DNA of 64,000 nt from Hyphomonas johnsonii MHS-2 (lineage in GTDB: Bacteria > Pseudomonadota > Alphaproteobacteria > Caulobacterales > Hyphomonadaceae): assembly GCF_000685275.1 (NCBI RefSeq), contig NZ_ARYK01000003.1:248001-312000 (forward strand). Reading direction: 5' to 3'. The position numbers and the translations under genes were made by a program. The notes under the pieces were generated by a model that was not told the DNA's origin, did no database searches, and worked only from the letters and a program-made list of their open reading frames with translations. Every line of letters begins with the position of its first letter. The stretch's first letter is position 1. Positions 26,195-34,482 of this stretch are shown here, one piece after another.

Positions 26195-27114
26195 AGGCTC
26201 AGGCCCCGCGGCGCGAGTGTTTCAAGTTCAGCCAGCATGTCCGGCGGGGTCGGCATGGCCTTGCGCTTTTCGAGGTCCAGCGTGATCGCGACGACCTGGC
26301 TTGTCGCCCATGGCTTGCCGGTAGCCGGGTCCATCATCCAGTGCACCAGCGAATGCGTCTTCTCGGCCGTGCCGCCAAGCGACGTGTAGATCTCGAACAG
26401 GTCACCCGCCTTGGGCCAGCGATGGTAGCGCAGGCGGTTTTCCAGCACGGCTGCGCCCATCCGCCGGCCTTTGTCCGCACCCGCAACGCGGTTGCGCCAG
26501 TCGAACAACAGGTTCGGCACGCTGTCGGAAATGCGCCCGATGATCCAGGGCGGGGCCATGCGGCCATGCATGTCGAGATGGTGCTGCGGCACAGCGCCCT
26601 TGCCGATCAGCGGCATGCCAAGGTCGCGGGCCTGTTCGATCCCGATAGCGGCGGTTGCCAGGGTCGGCGCGTCCGGATCAAACGAGCGCGGCGCAGCTTC
26701 TGCCGGTGGTGTATCGATATGCGCCTCAAGGGCAGCACGGGCGCGGCGGCTCCACCCGAAAGTCTCGCGCGCCTTGGTGTCGATATGGGCCACGCGGGTC
26801 AGGAAGGCGGCTGACAGCAAGCCGTCGCTGTGGCGCAGTTCCTGGTAGATCACGGCATCGCTCTCGCCGATGCTGACAACACAGCCCTGCATGGTCAGGG
26901 GGCGTCCCGGCAGCACTTCGCGGATGAAGCGCACGTGCTGGTCGACCGGCACCAGCGTTGACGGCGCATTCTCCTGGAACGCGTAGGGCATCGCCAGCGC
27001 ATGGCTGAAGGCCGCGAGCCCCTCCATCTGCTTCTCGACATAAAGGCGCACATTCATGTGCCCCATCTCGTCGCAATCCCATTGGTTGCAACTGCCTCGC
27101 CAGAGAGTGATCAC
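26191..27114 (-). CDS. Double-hotdog acyl-CoA/ACP thioesterase
   Basis: 307 residues from GTG 27114, which overlaps the stop of the Zur-like gene (GTGA); the longest frame begins with TTG 27123. Two hotdog domains in tandem: NQWDCDEMGHMNVRLYVEK opens the first, and WIIGRISDSVP with MGAAVLENRLRYHRWPKAGD the second. Such proteins hydrolyse acyl-CoA or acyl-ACP thioesters. Substrate unknown. Probably co-transcribed with the upstream Fur-family gene, but a shared function is not obvious. Confidence 0.8.
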   Translation of the reverse strand: MITLWRGSCNQWDCDEMGHMNVRLYVEKQMEGLAAFSHALAMPYAFQENAPSTLVPVDQHVRFIREVLPGRPLTMQGCVVSIGESDAVIYQELRHSDGLLSAAFLTRVAHIDTKARETFGWSRRARAALEAHIDTPPAEAAPRSFDPDAPTLATAAIGIEQARDLGMPLIGKGAVPQHHLDMHGRMAPPWIIGRISDSVPNLLFDWRNRVAGADKGRRMGAAVLENRLRYHRWPKAGDLFEIYTSLGGTAEKTHSLVHWMMDPATGKPWATSQVVAITLDLEKRKAMPTPPDMLAELETLAPRGLSL

Positions 27115-27596
27115 GCAGCACAATCCCGGCAGGTGCCGCGCACTTCGATGACAGCGCGCGTCATGTTGAATCCGGCTGCGGCGGTTTCGACCTTGAGGGC
27201 CTGGCTGGTCGACACCGCGTGCAGTTCCTCGGCGCCGCCGCAGCTGTCGCAGATCAGGAACACGGCAGAGTGGCTGTGGCTCGCATGGCCGCAGGCAACA
27301 TAGGCGTTGAGGCTTTCGATCTTGTGCGCCAGGCCCGATTCCTGGAGGAAATCGAGCGCGCGGTAGACTGTCGGTGGCTTTGCAGAGCCCTCGCCGTCAA
27401 GATTCGCAAGCAGGTCGTAGGCCTTGGCTGGTTCGGCACTTTCCAGCAGGAGGCGCAGCACCTTGCGGCGGATACGCGTCATCCGGGCGCCGCGGCGCAT
27501 GACCAGGGCTTCGGCATCGTTCAGGAACGTGTCCACATCCTGCGGGCTGCAGGGCGTGTTGGCGTGAACGTGCGCAGATGAGGGTTGGCTAGCCAT
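27111..27596 (-). CDS. zur: Fur-family regulator, Zur type
   Basis: 161 residues. N-terminal winged helix (GARMTRIRRKVLRLLLE, KPPTVYRALDFL), then metal-binding regions ACGHASHSHSAVFLICDSCGG and a C-terminal CRDC. The two paired cysteines form the structural zinc site and the His-rich loop the sensing site. The pattern resembles Zur, the zinc uptake repressor, more than iron Fur, but the subtype is inference. Its stop overlaps the thioesterase start. No zinc transporter gene lies next to it. Confidence 0.8.
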   Translation of the reverse strand: MASQPSSAHVHANTPCSPQDVDTFLNDAEALVMRRGARMTRIRRKVLRLLLESAEPAKAYDLLANLDGEGSAKPPTVYRALDFLQESGLAHKIESLNAYVACGHASHSHSAVFLICDSCGGAEELHAVSTSQALKVETAAAGFNMTRAVIEVRGTCRDCAA

Positions 27597-27688
27597 GTAC
27601 GCAATGTCGGGTGTTTTGGGCCTGATGTGAAGGGGTAAGTGTCTGGCAGGGTCCTTCAGGGCCTAGACGGCCCGGGCAAATCACCTGA

Positions 27689-27709
27689 GATTCGTTTCTG
27701 AGGCGAATC
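27689..27709. promoter_or_regulatory. Inverted repeat upstream of MarR gene
   Basis: GATTCG and CGAATC, nine bases apart, 15 bases before the MarR start. It is a candidate autoregulatory site. Both arms contain GANTC, the CcrM methylation sequence of this group. Confidence 0.4.
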
Positions 27710-27723
27710 GAGAGGATGTGTAG

Positions 27724-28113
27724 ATGGAATTGTCGGAACGCGGTGGACTGGAGCTCTGGCGCCGGGCAGTTACGGCATCCGTGCGCTCGGATGCCCCTGA
27801 CCTGACGGCCCGCCAGCAAGCCATCCTGATGACCATTGCGTTGACCCCGGGGCCACATACCGTGCGCGGCCTGGCCGACCATCTCGACATTGCCAAGCCT
27901 GCCGTCACGCGGGCGCTGGACACGCTGTCCCGCCTCGATTTCGTCCGCCGGGTGAAGGATGACAACGACCTGCGCAACATCTTCATCGAGCGCACGTCGG
28001 CCGGAATGTCGTATTTGCGCACCTTTGCCGGCCTTGTTCTCGCCGCAGCTTCGGGCAAGGATGAAGACACGCTGGCGCCGCGCACCGGAAAATCATCAAG
28101 CGCGGTTGCCTGA
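27724..28113 (+). CDS. MarR-family transcriptional regulator
   Basis: 129 residues, shorter than most MarR proteins. The winged helix covers LTARQQAILMTIALTPGPHT, VRGLADHLDIAKPAVTRALDTL and the wing VRRVKDDNDLRNIFIERT. It is preceded by AGAGGA. The NlpC/P60 peptidase gene follows 30 bases downstream on the same strand, a pairing that recurs in alphaproteobacteria. It may regulate the peptidase. Confidence 0.8.
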   Translation: MELSERGGLELWRRAVTASVRSDAPDLTARQQAILMTIALTPGPHTVRGLADHLDIAKPAVTRALDTLSRLDFVRRVKDDNDLRNIFIERTSAGMSYLRTFAGLVLAAASGKDEDTLAPRTGKSSSAVA

Positions 28114-28143
28114 TCCGAAACGCTGTCCAGGCTGGCTGATACA

Positions 28144-28998
28144 ATGCCCGACTATTCCGATCCCAGACTGGCTCTCCCTCCGGGGGAGGGCGCTGCCTGG
28201 CAGGTCAGCGCCGGTATGGCGCCGGTATTCGAGACGCCAGCGCCGGATGCGCGCCTGGCGACCCAGGCCCTGCACGGCGAAATCCTGGACATATTCGCCC
28301 AAGACGGCGCGTTCGGCCTCGCCCGCTGCCGGCGCGACCACTATGTCGGCTGGGTCCCGATGGCGTCGCTCTCCCAGCCGGTGCATGCGCCGACTCACAA
28401 GGTCAGGACGCTGCGGACGCACGCCTATTCGGCGCCCGACCTGAAATCACCCCCGCAGACCGTGCTGTCCCTGGGCGCCCACGTGACGGCGTCCGGTACG
28501 CAAGGCGACTATGTGCAGTGCGAACACGCCGGATGGGTCCACACGCGCCACCTGGCGCCTCTGGGCACCATGGAACCCGATCCTGTCACCACCGCAGAGC
28601 GCTACCTCCACACGCCCTACCTGTGGGGCGGGCGCGACAGCCTTGGCCTCGACTGCACGGGGCTGACGCAGCAGGCGTTCGAAGCTGCCGGCGTCCTCCT
28701 GCCGCGCGACAGCGACATGCAGCTGGCCTGGGCCGGCGACGAGATTGTCGACTGGAAAGTGTCCGGCGCGCTGAAACGCGGCGATATCCTCTTCTGGAAG
28801 GGGCATGCGGGCATCATGACCGACACCCACCACCTGCTGCACGCCAATGCCTGGCACATGGCCGTGGCGCGCGAGCCGCTGGAAGACGCGATCACGCGGA
28901 TCAAAACCTATTACGCCGAGCCCGTTGGGGCCCGGCGCATTGATATCGGGAAACTTGCCGGCCGTGTGCCGGACTGGATGGCCGAACCGGTCGCCTAG
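28144..28998 (+). CDS. NlpC/P60 (C40) cell-wall peptidase with SH3 domains
   Basis: 284 residues. Two bacterial SH3-like domains (about residues 20-140) precede the catalytic domain, where Cys is in SLGLDCTGLTQQAF, His in KGHAGIMTD and the third polar residue follows in LLHANAWHMAV. No signal peptide is visible. It is expected to hydrolyse D-gamma-glutamyl-diaminopimelate bonds of peptidoglycan stem peptides, probably muropeptides in the cytoplasm. It shares a four-base CTAG overlap with the convergent cytochrome c gene. Confidence 0.88.
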   Translation: MPDYSDPRLALPPGEGAAWQVSAGMAPVFETPAPDARLATQALHGEILDIFAQDGAFGLARCRRDHYVGWVPMASLSQPVHAPTHKVRTLRTHAYSAPDLKSPPQTVLSLGAHVTASGTQGDYVQCEHAGWVHTRHLAPLGTMEPDPVTTAERYLHTPYLWGGRDSLGLDCTGLTQQAFEAAGVLLPRDSDMQLAWAGDEIVDWKVSGALKRGDILFWKGHAGIMTDTHHLLHANAWHMAVAREPLEDAITRIKTYYAEPVGARRIDIGKLAGRVPDWMAEPVA

Positions 28999-29804
28999 TC
29001 GTGCGACTCTTCGGCTGGGGCTGCCTCTGCAGGCGCGTCAGGGGCCTCGGCAGCGTCGGCTGGTGCTTCGCCCTCGGTGACCACCGGTTGCGCGTCTTCA
29101 GCGGGCGCAGCGCCGTCTGCAGGCACCGCTTCACCCTCGGCCGGGGCCGCTGATTCGCCTTCAACAGCTTCACCTTCAGCTGGCGCAGCCGCTTCATCAG
29201 CCGCCGCCATCGGCGCCGGGAAGGCCGGTGCGTTCGGGGAATTCGCTGCCAGGTAGGCAATGACGTTCACGCGATCAGAATCGCGGCGCAGGCCGGCAAA
29301 CGACATCGACGTGCCGCGTGCGAACGCGCCCGGATTGGTCAGCCAGTGATCCATGTCTTCATAGGTCCAGTTGCCGCCAACCGCAGGAAGGGCCGCGGAA
29401 TAGGTGAATCCCGGGTGCGCAGCCTTCGGTGCGCCGATCACCCCGTGCAGGTTCGGGCCGGTGCCATTGGCGCCGCCATCCGTGATATTGTGGCACGTCG
29501 TGCACTGGGCCTTGAATGTGCGTTCGCCTTTCGAAGCGTCTGCGCTGGCAAGCGCCGCGCCGAGGTCGAACACGTCTTCAACGACTTCAGCACCGCCACC
29601 ACCGCCGTCGGCGACTTCAACACAGTACGCAAATTTGGCGCACATCTGTTCGCTCATCGAGGTCGCTTCAGCGTGCTCTTCGCCGTGGTGGCCTTCACCG
29701 CCACCCTGGCTGAACACGATGCCTGAAAGCTGATGCAGGCCCAGAAGGCCGAGTGCGGTGGCTAACAGTGCGCCGAGGATCTTGTTGGCACCGAGTTCTC
29801 CCAT
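28995..29804 (-). CDS. Membrane-anchored cytochrome c with acidic C-terminal tail
   Basis: 269 residues from ATG 29804 (AAGGA upstream). The N-terminal helix GALLATALGLLGLHQLSGIVF anchors it; a Gly/His-rich segment follows, then the class I heme site CTTCH (101-105) and the Met ligand in GTSMSFAGLRRD. The last about 75 residues are a low-complexity tail rich in Ala, Glu and Pro with repeated APAEGEAV units. It resembles CycM/c552 proteins that link bc1 complex and terminal oxidase. It is divergent from pheA, a known arrangement in related bacteria. Confidence 0.88.
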   Translation of the reverse strand: MGELGANKILGALLATALGLLGLHQLSGIVFSQGGGEGHHGEEHAEATSMSEQMCAKFAYCVEVADGGGGGAEVVEDVFDLGAALASADASKGERTFKAQCTTCHNITDGGANGTGPNLHGVIGAPKAAHPGFTYSAALPAVGGNWTYEDMDHWLTNPGAFARGTSMSFAGLRRDSDRVNVIAYLAANSPNAPAFPAPMAAADEAAAPAEGEAVEGESAAPAEGEAVPADGAAPAEDAQPVVTEGEAPADAAEAPDAPAEAAPAEESHD

Positions 29805-29960
29805 GGGGGCATTCCTTCGAATCTGTCTGGTCATGTGTCTTGGCGCGCGCCTTTTGGCACGCTAACGGGGTGCAGACAACATAAAGGCTGTGAGGAACGG
29901 GCGCTTCCCCTTTCGTCGCGGCGATCCGACGCATGCTGGACCGGAAGAGAAGGACGCCGA

Positions 29961-30797
29961 ATGGCCAGGAACATCGCTTATCAGGGGGAACCCGGGGCAA
30001 ATTCGCATATCGCCTGTAATGAGGCCTATCCAGACTATACGCCGCTTGCCTGCCGGACATTCGAGGATTGCTTCACCGCCGTCGAAAAGGGCGATGCCGA
30101 TCTCGCCATGATTCCGGTCGAAAACACGATTGCCGGCCGGGTCGGGGACATTCACTACCTGCTGCCAACGACGAAGCTGCAGATTGTCGGCGAGCACTAC
30201 CTGCCGATCCGCTTCCAGCTGATGGCCCTTCCGGGCGCCACACTGGACGGGATCCGCCGGGCCCGCTCGCACATCATGGGGCTCGGCCAGTGCCGCAACT
30301 TCCTGAAGGCCCACCAGATCGAGCCTGTGACGGCGGCCGACACGGCCGGCGCGGCCCGCGAAGTGGCCGAGAGCGGAGACCTGTCGACGGCGGCCATCGC
30401 GCCCCGGCTGGCGGCAGGCGTCTACGGCCTGAACATCCTGGCCGAGGATATCGAGGACGCGGCCCACAACACCACCCGCTTCGTCATCATGGCGCGCGAG
30501 GCCACTGATGTCGAAGCCGGGCAGGGGCCGGCCAAGACGGCGTTCCTGTTCGAAGTACGCAACATCCCGGCTGCCTTGTTCAAGGTCATGGGCGGTTTCG
30601 CCACCAATGGCGTCAACATGACCAAGCTCGAAAGCTATCAGATCGGCGGGTCGTTCACGGCAACCCAGTTCTATGCGGAAATCGAGGGCCATCCCGACGA
30701 GCGCCCGGTCCAGAATGCGCTCGAGGAGCTCGGCTTCTTCTCCCAGTCGCTGAAGATTCTCGGCGTCTTCCCGTCAAGTTCGCAGCGCGAGTCCTAA
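29961..30797 (+). CDS. pheA: Prephenate dehydratase
   Basis: 278 residues from ATG 29961 (GAAGGAC upstream). Monofunctional: dehydratase domain (IAYQGEPGANSHIACNEAY to NTTRFVIMAREA, with the catalytic TRF Thr) followed by an ACT regulatory domain with NMTKLESYQIGG, the phenylalanine-binding ESxP-like motif. It converts prephenate to phenylpyruvate for phenylalanine synthesis and is feedback-inhibited by phenylalanine in the family. No chorismate mutase domain. Convergent with the LysR gene, sharing four bases (CTAA). Confidence 0.94.
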   Translation: MARNIAYQGEPGANSHIACNEAYPDYTPLACRTFEDCFTAVEKGDADLAMIPVENTIAGRVGDIHYLLPTTKLQIVGEHYLPIRFQLMALPGATLDGIRRARSHIMGLGQCRNFLKAHQIEPVTAADTAGAAREVAESGDLSTAAIAPRLAAGVYGLNILAEDIEDAAHNTTRFVIMAREATDVEAGQGPAKTAFLFEVRNIPAALFKVMGGFATNGVNMTKLESYQIGGSFTATQFYAEIEGHPDERPVQNALEELGFFSQSLKILGVFPSSSQRES

Positions 30798-31687
30798 CAG
30801 GGGTCCTCGTAGGATTTCAGCGCCTCGGCGACATGGTCGGCGAACAGCTTGGCCTTGCCGCGCAGCTTGCCCGATGCCCAGACGAAATAGATCGGGCTCG
30901 GCGCTGCCGTCCATTCCGGCAGGACACGGACAAGGCTGCCATCATTGATGCAGTCGGAGACGAGCCAGCTTGCTGACAGGAACAGGCCGAGCCCGTTCTG
31001 CGCGGCCTGCAGCAGCAGGTCACCCGAGGATGCCTTGAACCGTCCGTCGACCTTCACGTTCACCGTCTCGTCATTGCGCGTCAGGGTCCATTCCGTCTGC
31101 GTGATCTGACGGAACATCACCGCGTCGTGCGAGGCCAGGTCGTTCGGGTGCTGCGGCGTTCCGCGCGCTGCGAGATATTCAGGCGAGGCCCAGAGTGCGC
31201 GTGGCGCTTCGGCCACCTTCTTCGCCATCAGGCTGGAATCAGTCAGCGAACCGATCCGCACCGCCAGGTCGACGCCCTCACCGACGAGGTCGGTATAGGT
31301 ATCATCCGTCAGCACATCGACGCGGACATGCGGGTGCAGTTTCATGAAGCTCGAAATGCGCGGCCCGATAACCAGCCGCGCCATCGAGGACACGCAAGAG
31401 ATCCGCAACAGGCCGACCGGTTCATGGTCCAGTCCCCGCGCTTCGGCTTCGGCATCGTCGAACTCGACGAGGATGTCGGCGGCGCGTTTGTAGAAACGCT
31501 CGCCTGCCTCGGTCAGGCTCAGCGAGCGCGTCGTGCGCATGAACAATGTCGCATCCAGGCTGGCTTCCAGGTCCTGGATGCGCCGCGAAACGGTGGGCTG
31601 GCCCAGCCCGAGATCATTCGCGGCCTTTGAAAAGCTGCCTGCATCCGCAACGCGGATAAACAGGCGCATGGCATCAATCCGGTCCAC
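30794..31687 (-). CDS. LysR-family transcriptional regulator
   Basis: 297 residues. HTH at the N-terminus: DAMRLFIRVADAGSFSKAANDLG and QPTVSRRIQDLEASL, followed by the effector-binding domain with FMKLHPHVRVDVLTDD. It is divergent from the AhpD-like gene (138 bases between the starts), which is the likely target. Effector unknown. Confidence 0.9.
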   Translation of the reverse strand: MDRIDAMRLFIRVADAGSFSKAANDLGLGQPTVSRRIQDLEASLDATLFMRTTRSLSLTEAGERFYKRAADILVEFDDAEAEARGLDHEPVGLLRISCVSSMARLVIGPRISSFMKLHPHVRVDVLTDDTYTDLVGEGVDLAVRIGSLTDSSLMAKKVAEAPRALWASPEYLAARGTPQHPNDLASHDAVMFRQITQTEWTLTRNDETVNVKVDGRFKASSGDLLLQAAQNGLGLFLSASWLVSDCINDGSLVRVLPEWTAAPSPIYFVWASGKLRGKAKLFADHVAEALKSYEDPC

Positions 31688-31825
31688 CCCAGGGCCTCCT
31701 ATGCAGATTTCGAATGAAGCATATGGGGTCTGTCTGCGTTCTGCGAAGGGGAAAAGCGCCTAGGTTCCTTCACAGCAGGCCAGAAATGCTTCCGGCCGAC
31801 ACCGATTGACCCGAAAGTGTGCACC

Positions 31826-32404
31826 ATGAGTGAATTCCCGATCCTTGACGAGCATGCTGCCCCCCCTGCGGCCCGCGACGCCCTTCAGCGCGAGCGCGAG
31901 GCGAACGGCGACATCCCGAACCTCTACGGCATCCTGGCGGCCAACCCGGCGGCGCTGGAGGCCTATCTCAGCCTGTCACGGATATTCGAGAGCGCGGGCT
32001 TCACCCCGCTCGAACGCCAGGTCGTGCTGATCGCGGCGAGCGTGGAGAATGCCTGCCATTTCTGCGTTGCGGCACAGACAGCTGCCGCCAGCGAGGAAGG
32101 GCTCGACATGAGCGTCATCGAGGCTGTCCGCGAAAGCCGGCCCGTGGCGGATGCCCGGCTTGAGGCGCTGCGCCAGTTCACGCGCCTCGTGGTCATCCAG
32201 CGCGGCTTCGTGTCCGACACCGATGTCGAACGGTTCATCCGGGCCGGCTGGGACCGGCCGGCCGTGCTCGGCGTCATCCTTGGCGTCTCGCTGAAAGTGA
32301 TTTCGAACTACACCAACCACGTCGCCGAAACGCCCCTCAACAAGGCGTACAAGCCGTTCGCATGGACGCCGCGCGCCCGGCGGTCCGGCGATTGCCAGGC
32401 CTGA
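31826..32404 (+). CDS. Carboxymuconolactone decarboxylase/AhpD-like protein
   Basis: 192 residues from ATG 31826 (a GTG three codons upstream is possible). The CxxC redox motif is in ASVENACHFCVAAQTAA, typical of alkylhydroperoxidase D-like members of the CMD family. Such proteins reduce peroxides with a lipoyl or thiol partner. Divergent from a LysR regulator, a frequent arrangement for peroxide-inducible genes. Partner unknown. Confidence 0.85.
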   Translation: MSEFPILDEHAAPPAARDALQREREANGDIPNLYGILAANPAALEAYLSLSRIFESAGFTPLERQVVLIAASVENACHFCVAAQTAAASEEGLDMSVIEAVRESRPVADARLEALRQFTRLVVIQRGFVSDTDVERFIRAGWDRPAVLGVILGVSLKVISNYTNHVAETPLNKAYKPFAWTPRARRSGDCQA

Positions 32405-32532
32405 AGCCGTGATCCGTTCACGCCCTTCCTGCCACATGGTCACGAAATCGTGGGCCCCGATCACGGGCGTTTGCTTTGTCCGCGATGGCCGGTCCGTGGG
32501 ACAAGGGGCGCATACCAGAAAGGGAAGCACGC

Positions 32533-32646
32533 ATGTTTGACAAGGTTAAGGCCAACGGGCCGCACGGCTTCTCCCTGATCATGTCGGCCGTCCTTCCCGA
32601 CACCACCCATTCCCCCCTTGTGGAACCTCAGCCCCACCCCGTCTGA
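32533..32646 (+). CDS. Short upstream reading frame with proline-rich end (possible leader peptide)
   Basis: 37 codons, MFDKVKANGPHG... ending HSPLVEPQPHPV, with AGGGAAG upstream of the ATG. Its stop lies 104 bases before the YHS gene and 11 bases before a strong stem. The second half is Pro/His-rich, a kind of sequence that slows ribosomes. Leader function is inference; it could also be a chance frame or relic. Confidence 0.35.
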   Translation: MFDKVKANGPHGFSLIMSAVLPDTTHSPLVEPQPHPV

Positions 32647-32719
32647 GATTTCGCATTGCCGCCGGGGCTCAAGTCTGAGGTCTCCCCTTCCACCTCAGCC
32701 CCGTCCCAGCCCCGGCGGC
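32625..32719 (+). promoter_or_regulatory. Structured leader with alternative stems before the YHS gene
   Basis: A perfect 12-bp outer stem GCCGCCGGGGCT (32658-32669)/AGCCCCGGCGGC (32708-32719) encloses a second stem CTGAGGT (32675-32681)/ACCTCAG (32692-32698). The 11-base sequence ACCTCAGCCCC occurs twice (32625-32635 inside the short frame, and 32692-32702). The upstream copy can pair with the same CTGAGGT and GGGGCT, so two exclusive folds are possible. No T-run follows. Confidence 0.5.
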
Positions 32720-32750
32720 CACTTCTCATCCCACATGAACGAGACCGATC

Positions 32751-33209
32751 ATGAAACTCCGCCCACTTCTCCTTGCTGCCGCCCTGGCCACGGTTCCGGC
32801 CGTGGCCTATCCGCCGGCCGCCGCCGCCGAGCCGCCCATCTATACCGGCAGGTTCTCCAGCACGGCGCTCCAGGGCCATGACCCGGTCGCCTATTTCACT
32901 GACGGCGCCCCGCTCAAGGGCTCTGACGCGTTCACAACCGAGTACAAGGGCGCAACCTTCAGGTTTGCCAGCGCCGCAAACCGCGACGCCTTCATCGCCG
33001 ACCCGGAAATGTACGCGCCGCAATATGGCGGCTACTGCGCCTGGGCCATGGCCGACGGCAAGTACGCCAAGGGTGATGCGCGCTACTGGAAGATCGTCGA
33101 TGGCAAGCTTTACCTGAACTATAACCGGTCGATCCAGGACAAGTGGAATGCGGACATTCCCGGCTTTGTTGCCAGGGCGGATGCGGCCTGGTCCGCGCTG
33201 GCTGAATAA
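32751..33209 (+). CDS. Secreted YHS-domain protein
   Basis: 152 residues. The signal peptide MKLRPLLLAAALATVPAVA ends near residues 19-25. The body is the YHS domain (GHDPVAYFTDGAPLKGSD, then APQYGGYCAWAMADGKYAKG and WKIVDGKLYLNYN), found in proteins that bind metals or in copper/heavy-metal contexts. It acts in the periplasm. A structured leader with a short frame precedes it, suggesting post-transcriptional control. No neighbouring metal gene identifies the metal. Confidence 0.88.
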   Translation: MKLRPLLLAAALATVPAVAYPPAAAAEPPIYTGRFSSTALQGHDPVAYFTDGAPLKGSDAFTTEYKGATFRFASAANRDAFIADPEMYAPQYGGYCAWAMADGKYAKGDARYWKIVDGKLYLNYNRSIQDKWNADIPGFVARADAAWSALAE

Positions 33210-33283
33210 GGCAGTTCCGCCACACATCTGAACGATAAATGAACAAGACCCGCCGTTCGAACGAAAGGTGGTATTTGGAATAA

Positions 33284-33295
33284 ATTTTGCAAAAT
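33284..33295. promoter_or_regulatory. AT-rich 12-bp palindrome upstream of barrel gene
   Basis: ATTTTGCAAAAT is a perfect palindrome in the 227-base region between the YHS and outer-membrane barrel genes. It stands out in GC-rich DNA and lies about 140 bases before the barrel start. Regulatory role is inference. Confidence 0.3.
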
Positions 33296-33436
33296 CAAGC
33301 ATCTAAAAGCATTGCGTTGCGCGCCGGCAACACATTTGCTCCGTCGACAAACATTACAACCAATTCACTCAACTTGGCCGAAATCGTCACTAGATTCCCG
33401 GTTCCCGGAGACGGGATAACAAAAGGACTTCCTCCC

Positions 33437-33949
33437 ATGAAACTTGCACTCACCACGGCTATCAGCCTCGTTGCTTTCGCGGCTGCGCCTGCCTTCGCGC
33501 AGGACACCGGATTCTACGGCACGATCGGCTATGGCAACTATAGCGCGGACGACGCCGACCTCGGCGCTGTCCAATTGCGTGGAGGCTACAACTTCAACCA
33601 GTTCCTTGGTGCCGAACTCGAAGCGGCCATCGGCGTTGCCGATGAGTCCACCACGATTGCCGGTATCAACACGAAGGTTGAGCTGGACAGCTCCTACGGC
33701 GTGTACGCCGTCGGCCGGATCCCGTTTTCCGAAAAGGCTGACGTGTTCGGTCGCGTCGGCTATGTCAGCACCGAGATCTCGGCCAAGGCGGCTGGTGTCA
33801 ACGTGTCGGCAGACGACGACGCAGCAGCCATCGGTATTGGCGGTGATTACTACTTCACCCCCAAACAGGGTATCCGCCTGGGCTACACCTATCTCGACTA
33901 TGACGACTCGGTCGATGTGATCGACGTTGCCTACGTCCTGAAGTTCTAG
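33437..33949 (+). CDS. Small outer-membrane beta-barrel (OpaA/Omp25-like)
   Basis: 170 residues from ATG 33437, though the frame is open far upstream. Signal peptide MKLALTTAISLVAFAAAPAFA-Q, then alternating strands typical of an eight-stranded barrel: GFYGTIGYGNYSADDADLGAVQ, VGRIPFSEKADVFGRVGYV, and the terminal VDVIDVAYVLKF ending in Phe for BAM recognition. Structural porin-like or adhesin protein of the outer membrane. It ends at a strong terminator. Confidence 0.88.
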   Translation: MKLALTTAISLVAFAAAPAFAQDTGFYGTIGYGNYSADDADLGAVQLRGGYNFNQFLGAELEAAIGVADESTTIAGINTKVELDSSYGVYAVGRIPFSEKADVFGRVGYVSTEISAKAAGVNVSADDDAAAIGIGGDYYFTPKQGIRLGYTYLDYDDSVDVIDVAYVLKF

Positions 33950-34008
33950 GCCTGCCCGGTCAGCCCCGTCGGACGGCCAGTTCCTGATCTGATCCGTCCA
34001 GGGGACAG

Positions 34009-34045
34009 CCCCCGTGCCCAGCAGGGTGCGGGGGTTTGTGTTTTT
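34009..34045 (+). terminator. Intrinsic terminator after the barrel gene
   Basis: Stem CCCCCGTGCCC/GGGTGCGGGGG (11 pairs, two of them G-T wobbles), loop AGCA, followed by TTTGTGTTTTT. It closes the beta-barrel transcript. Confidence 0.85.
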
Positions 34046-34068
34046 GGGGTAATGTGTTGATTCAACAT

Positions 34069-34097
34069 AAAAAAACGGGCGAGTCATGCTCGCCCGT
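34069..34097 (-). terminator. Intrinsic terminator for the histone-like gene
   Basis: Nine-bp perfect stem ACGGGCGAG/CTCGCCCGT with a five-base loop; on the minus strand it is followed by seven T. It lies 24 bases after the histone-like stop. Confidence 0.88.
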
Positions 34098-34120
34098 TTC
34101 TCGAATTATCGTCCGCAGAC

Positions 34121-34378
34121 TTACTTCTTTTTGGCGGCCGGCTTCTTTGCAGCTGGCTTCTTGGCGGCTGGTTTCGCAGCAGCTTTTTTCACGGCTGGCT
34201 TTGCAGCGGCTTTGGCAGCAGGTTTTTTGACAACCGGCTTCTTGGCAGCGGGCTTTTTCGCAGCGGTTTTCGTTGCAGTCTTGGTTGCCGGTTTGGCAGC
34301 TGGTTTCTTAGCTGCCGGTTTTGCGGCTGGTTTCTTAGCTGCCGGTTTTTTGGCAGCAGGTTTCTTCGCAATTGCCAT
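34121..34378 (-). CDS. Lysine/alanine/proline-rich histone H1-like protein
   Basis: 85 residues from ATG 34378 (AGGAGA upstream; the frame is open 18 codons further). After MAIA it is almost entirely AAKKP, PAAK, KPVVKK and TKTA repeats, ending AAKKK. Such H1 C-terminal-like proteins occur in several alphaproteobacteria and in HC2/AlgP-type proteins and bind DNA non-specifically, compacting the nucleoid. No globular part. It has its own terminator. Confidence 0.85.
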   Translation of the reverse strand: MAIAKKPAAKKPAAKKPAAKPAAKKPAAKPATKTATKTAAKKPAAKKPVVKKPAAKAAAKPAVKKAAAKPAAKKPAAKKPAAKKK

Positions 34379-34482
34379 TTCCGATCTCCTGTCAGTGGCG
34401 ATTGAATAATATTGTGATTCGCGGGAAATCAACTCTTGATTTTCACCTGACAGGCGAGCGATGGCGGGTAGTCAGTATACGG

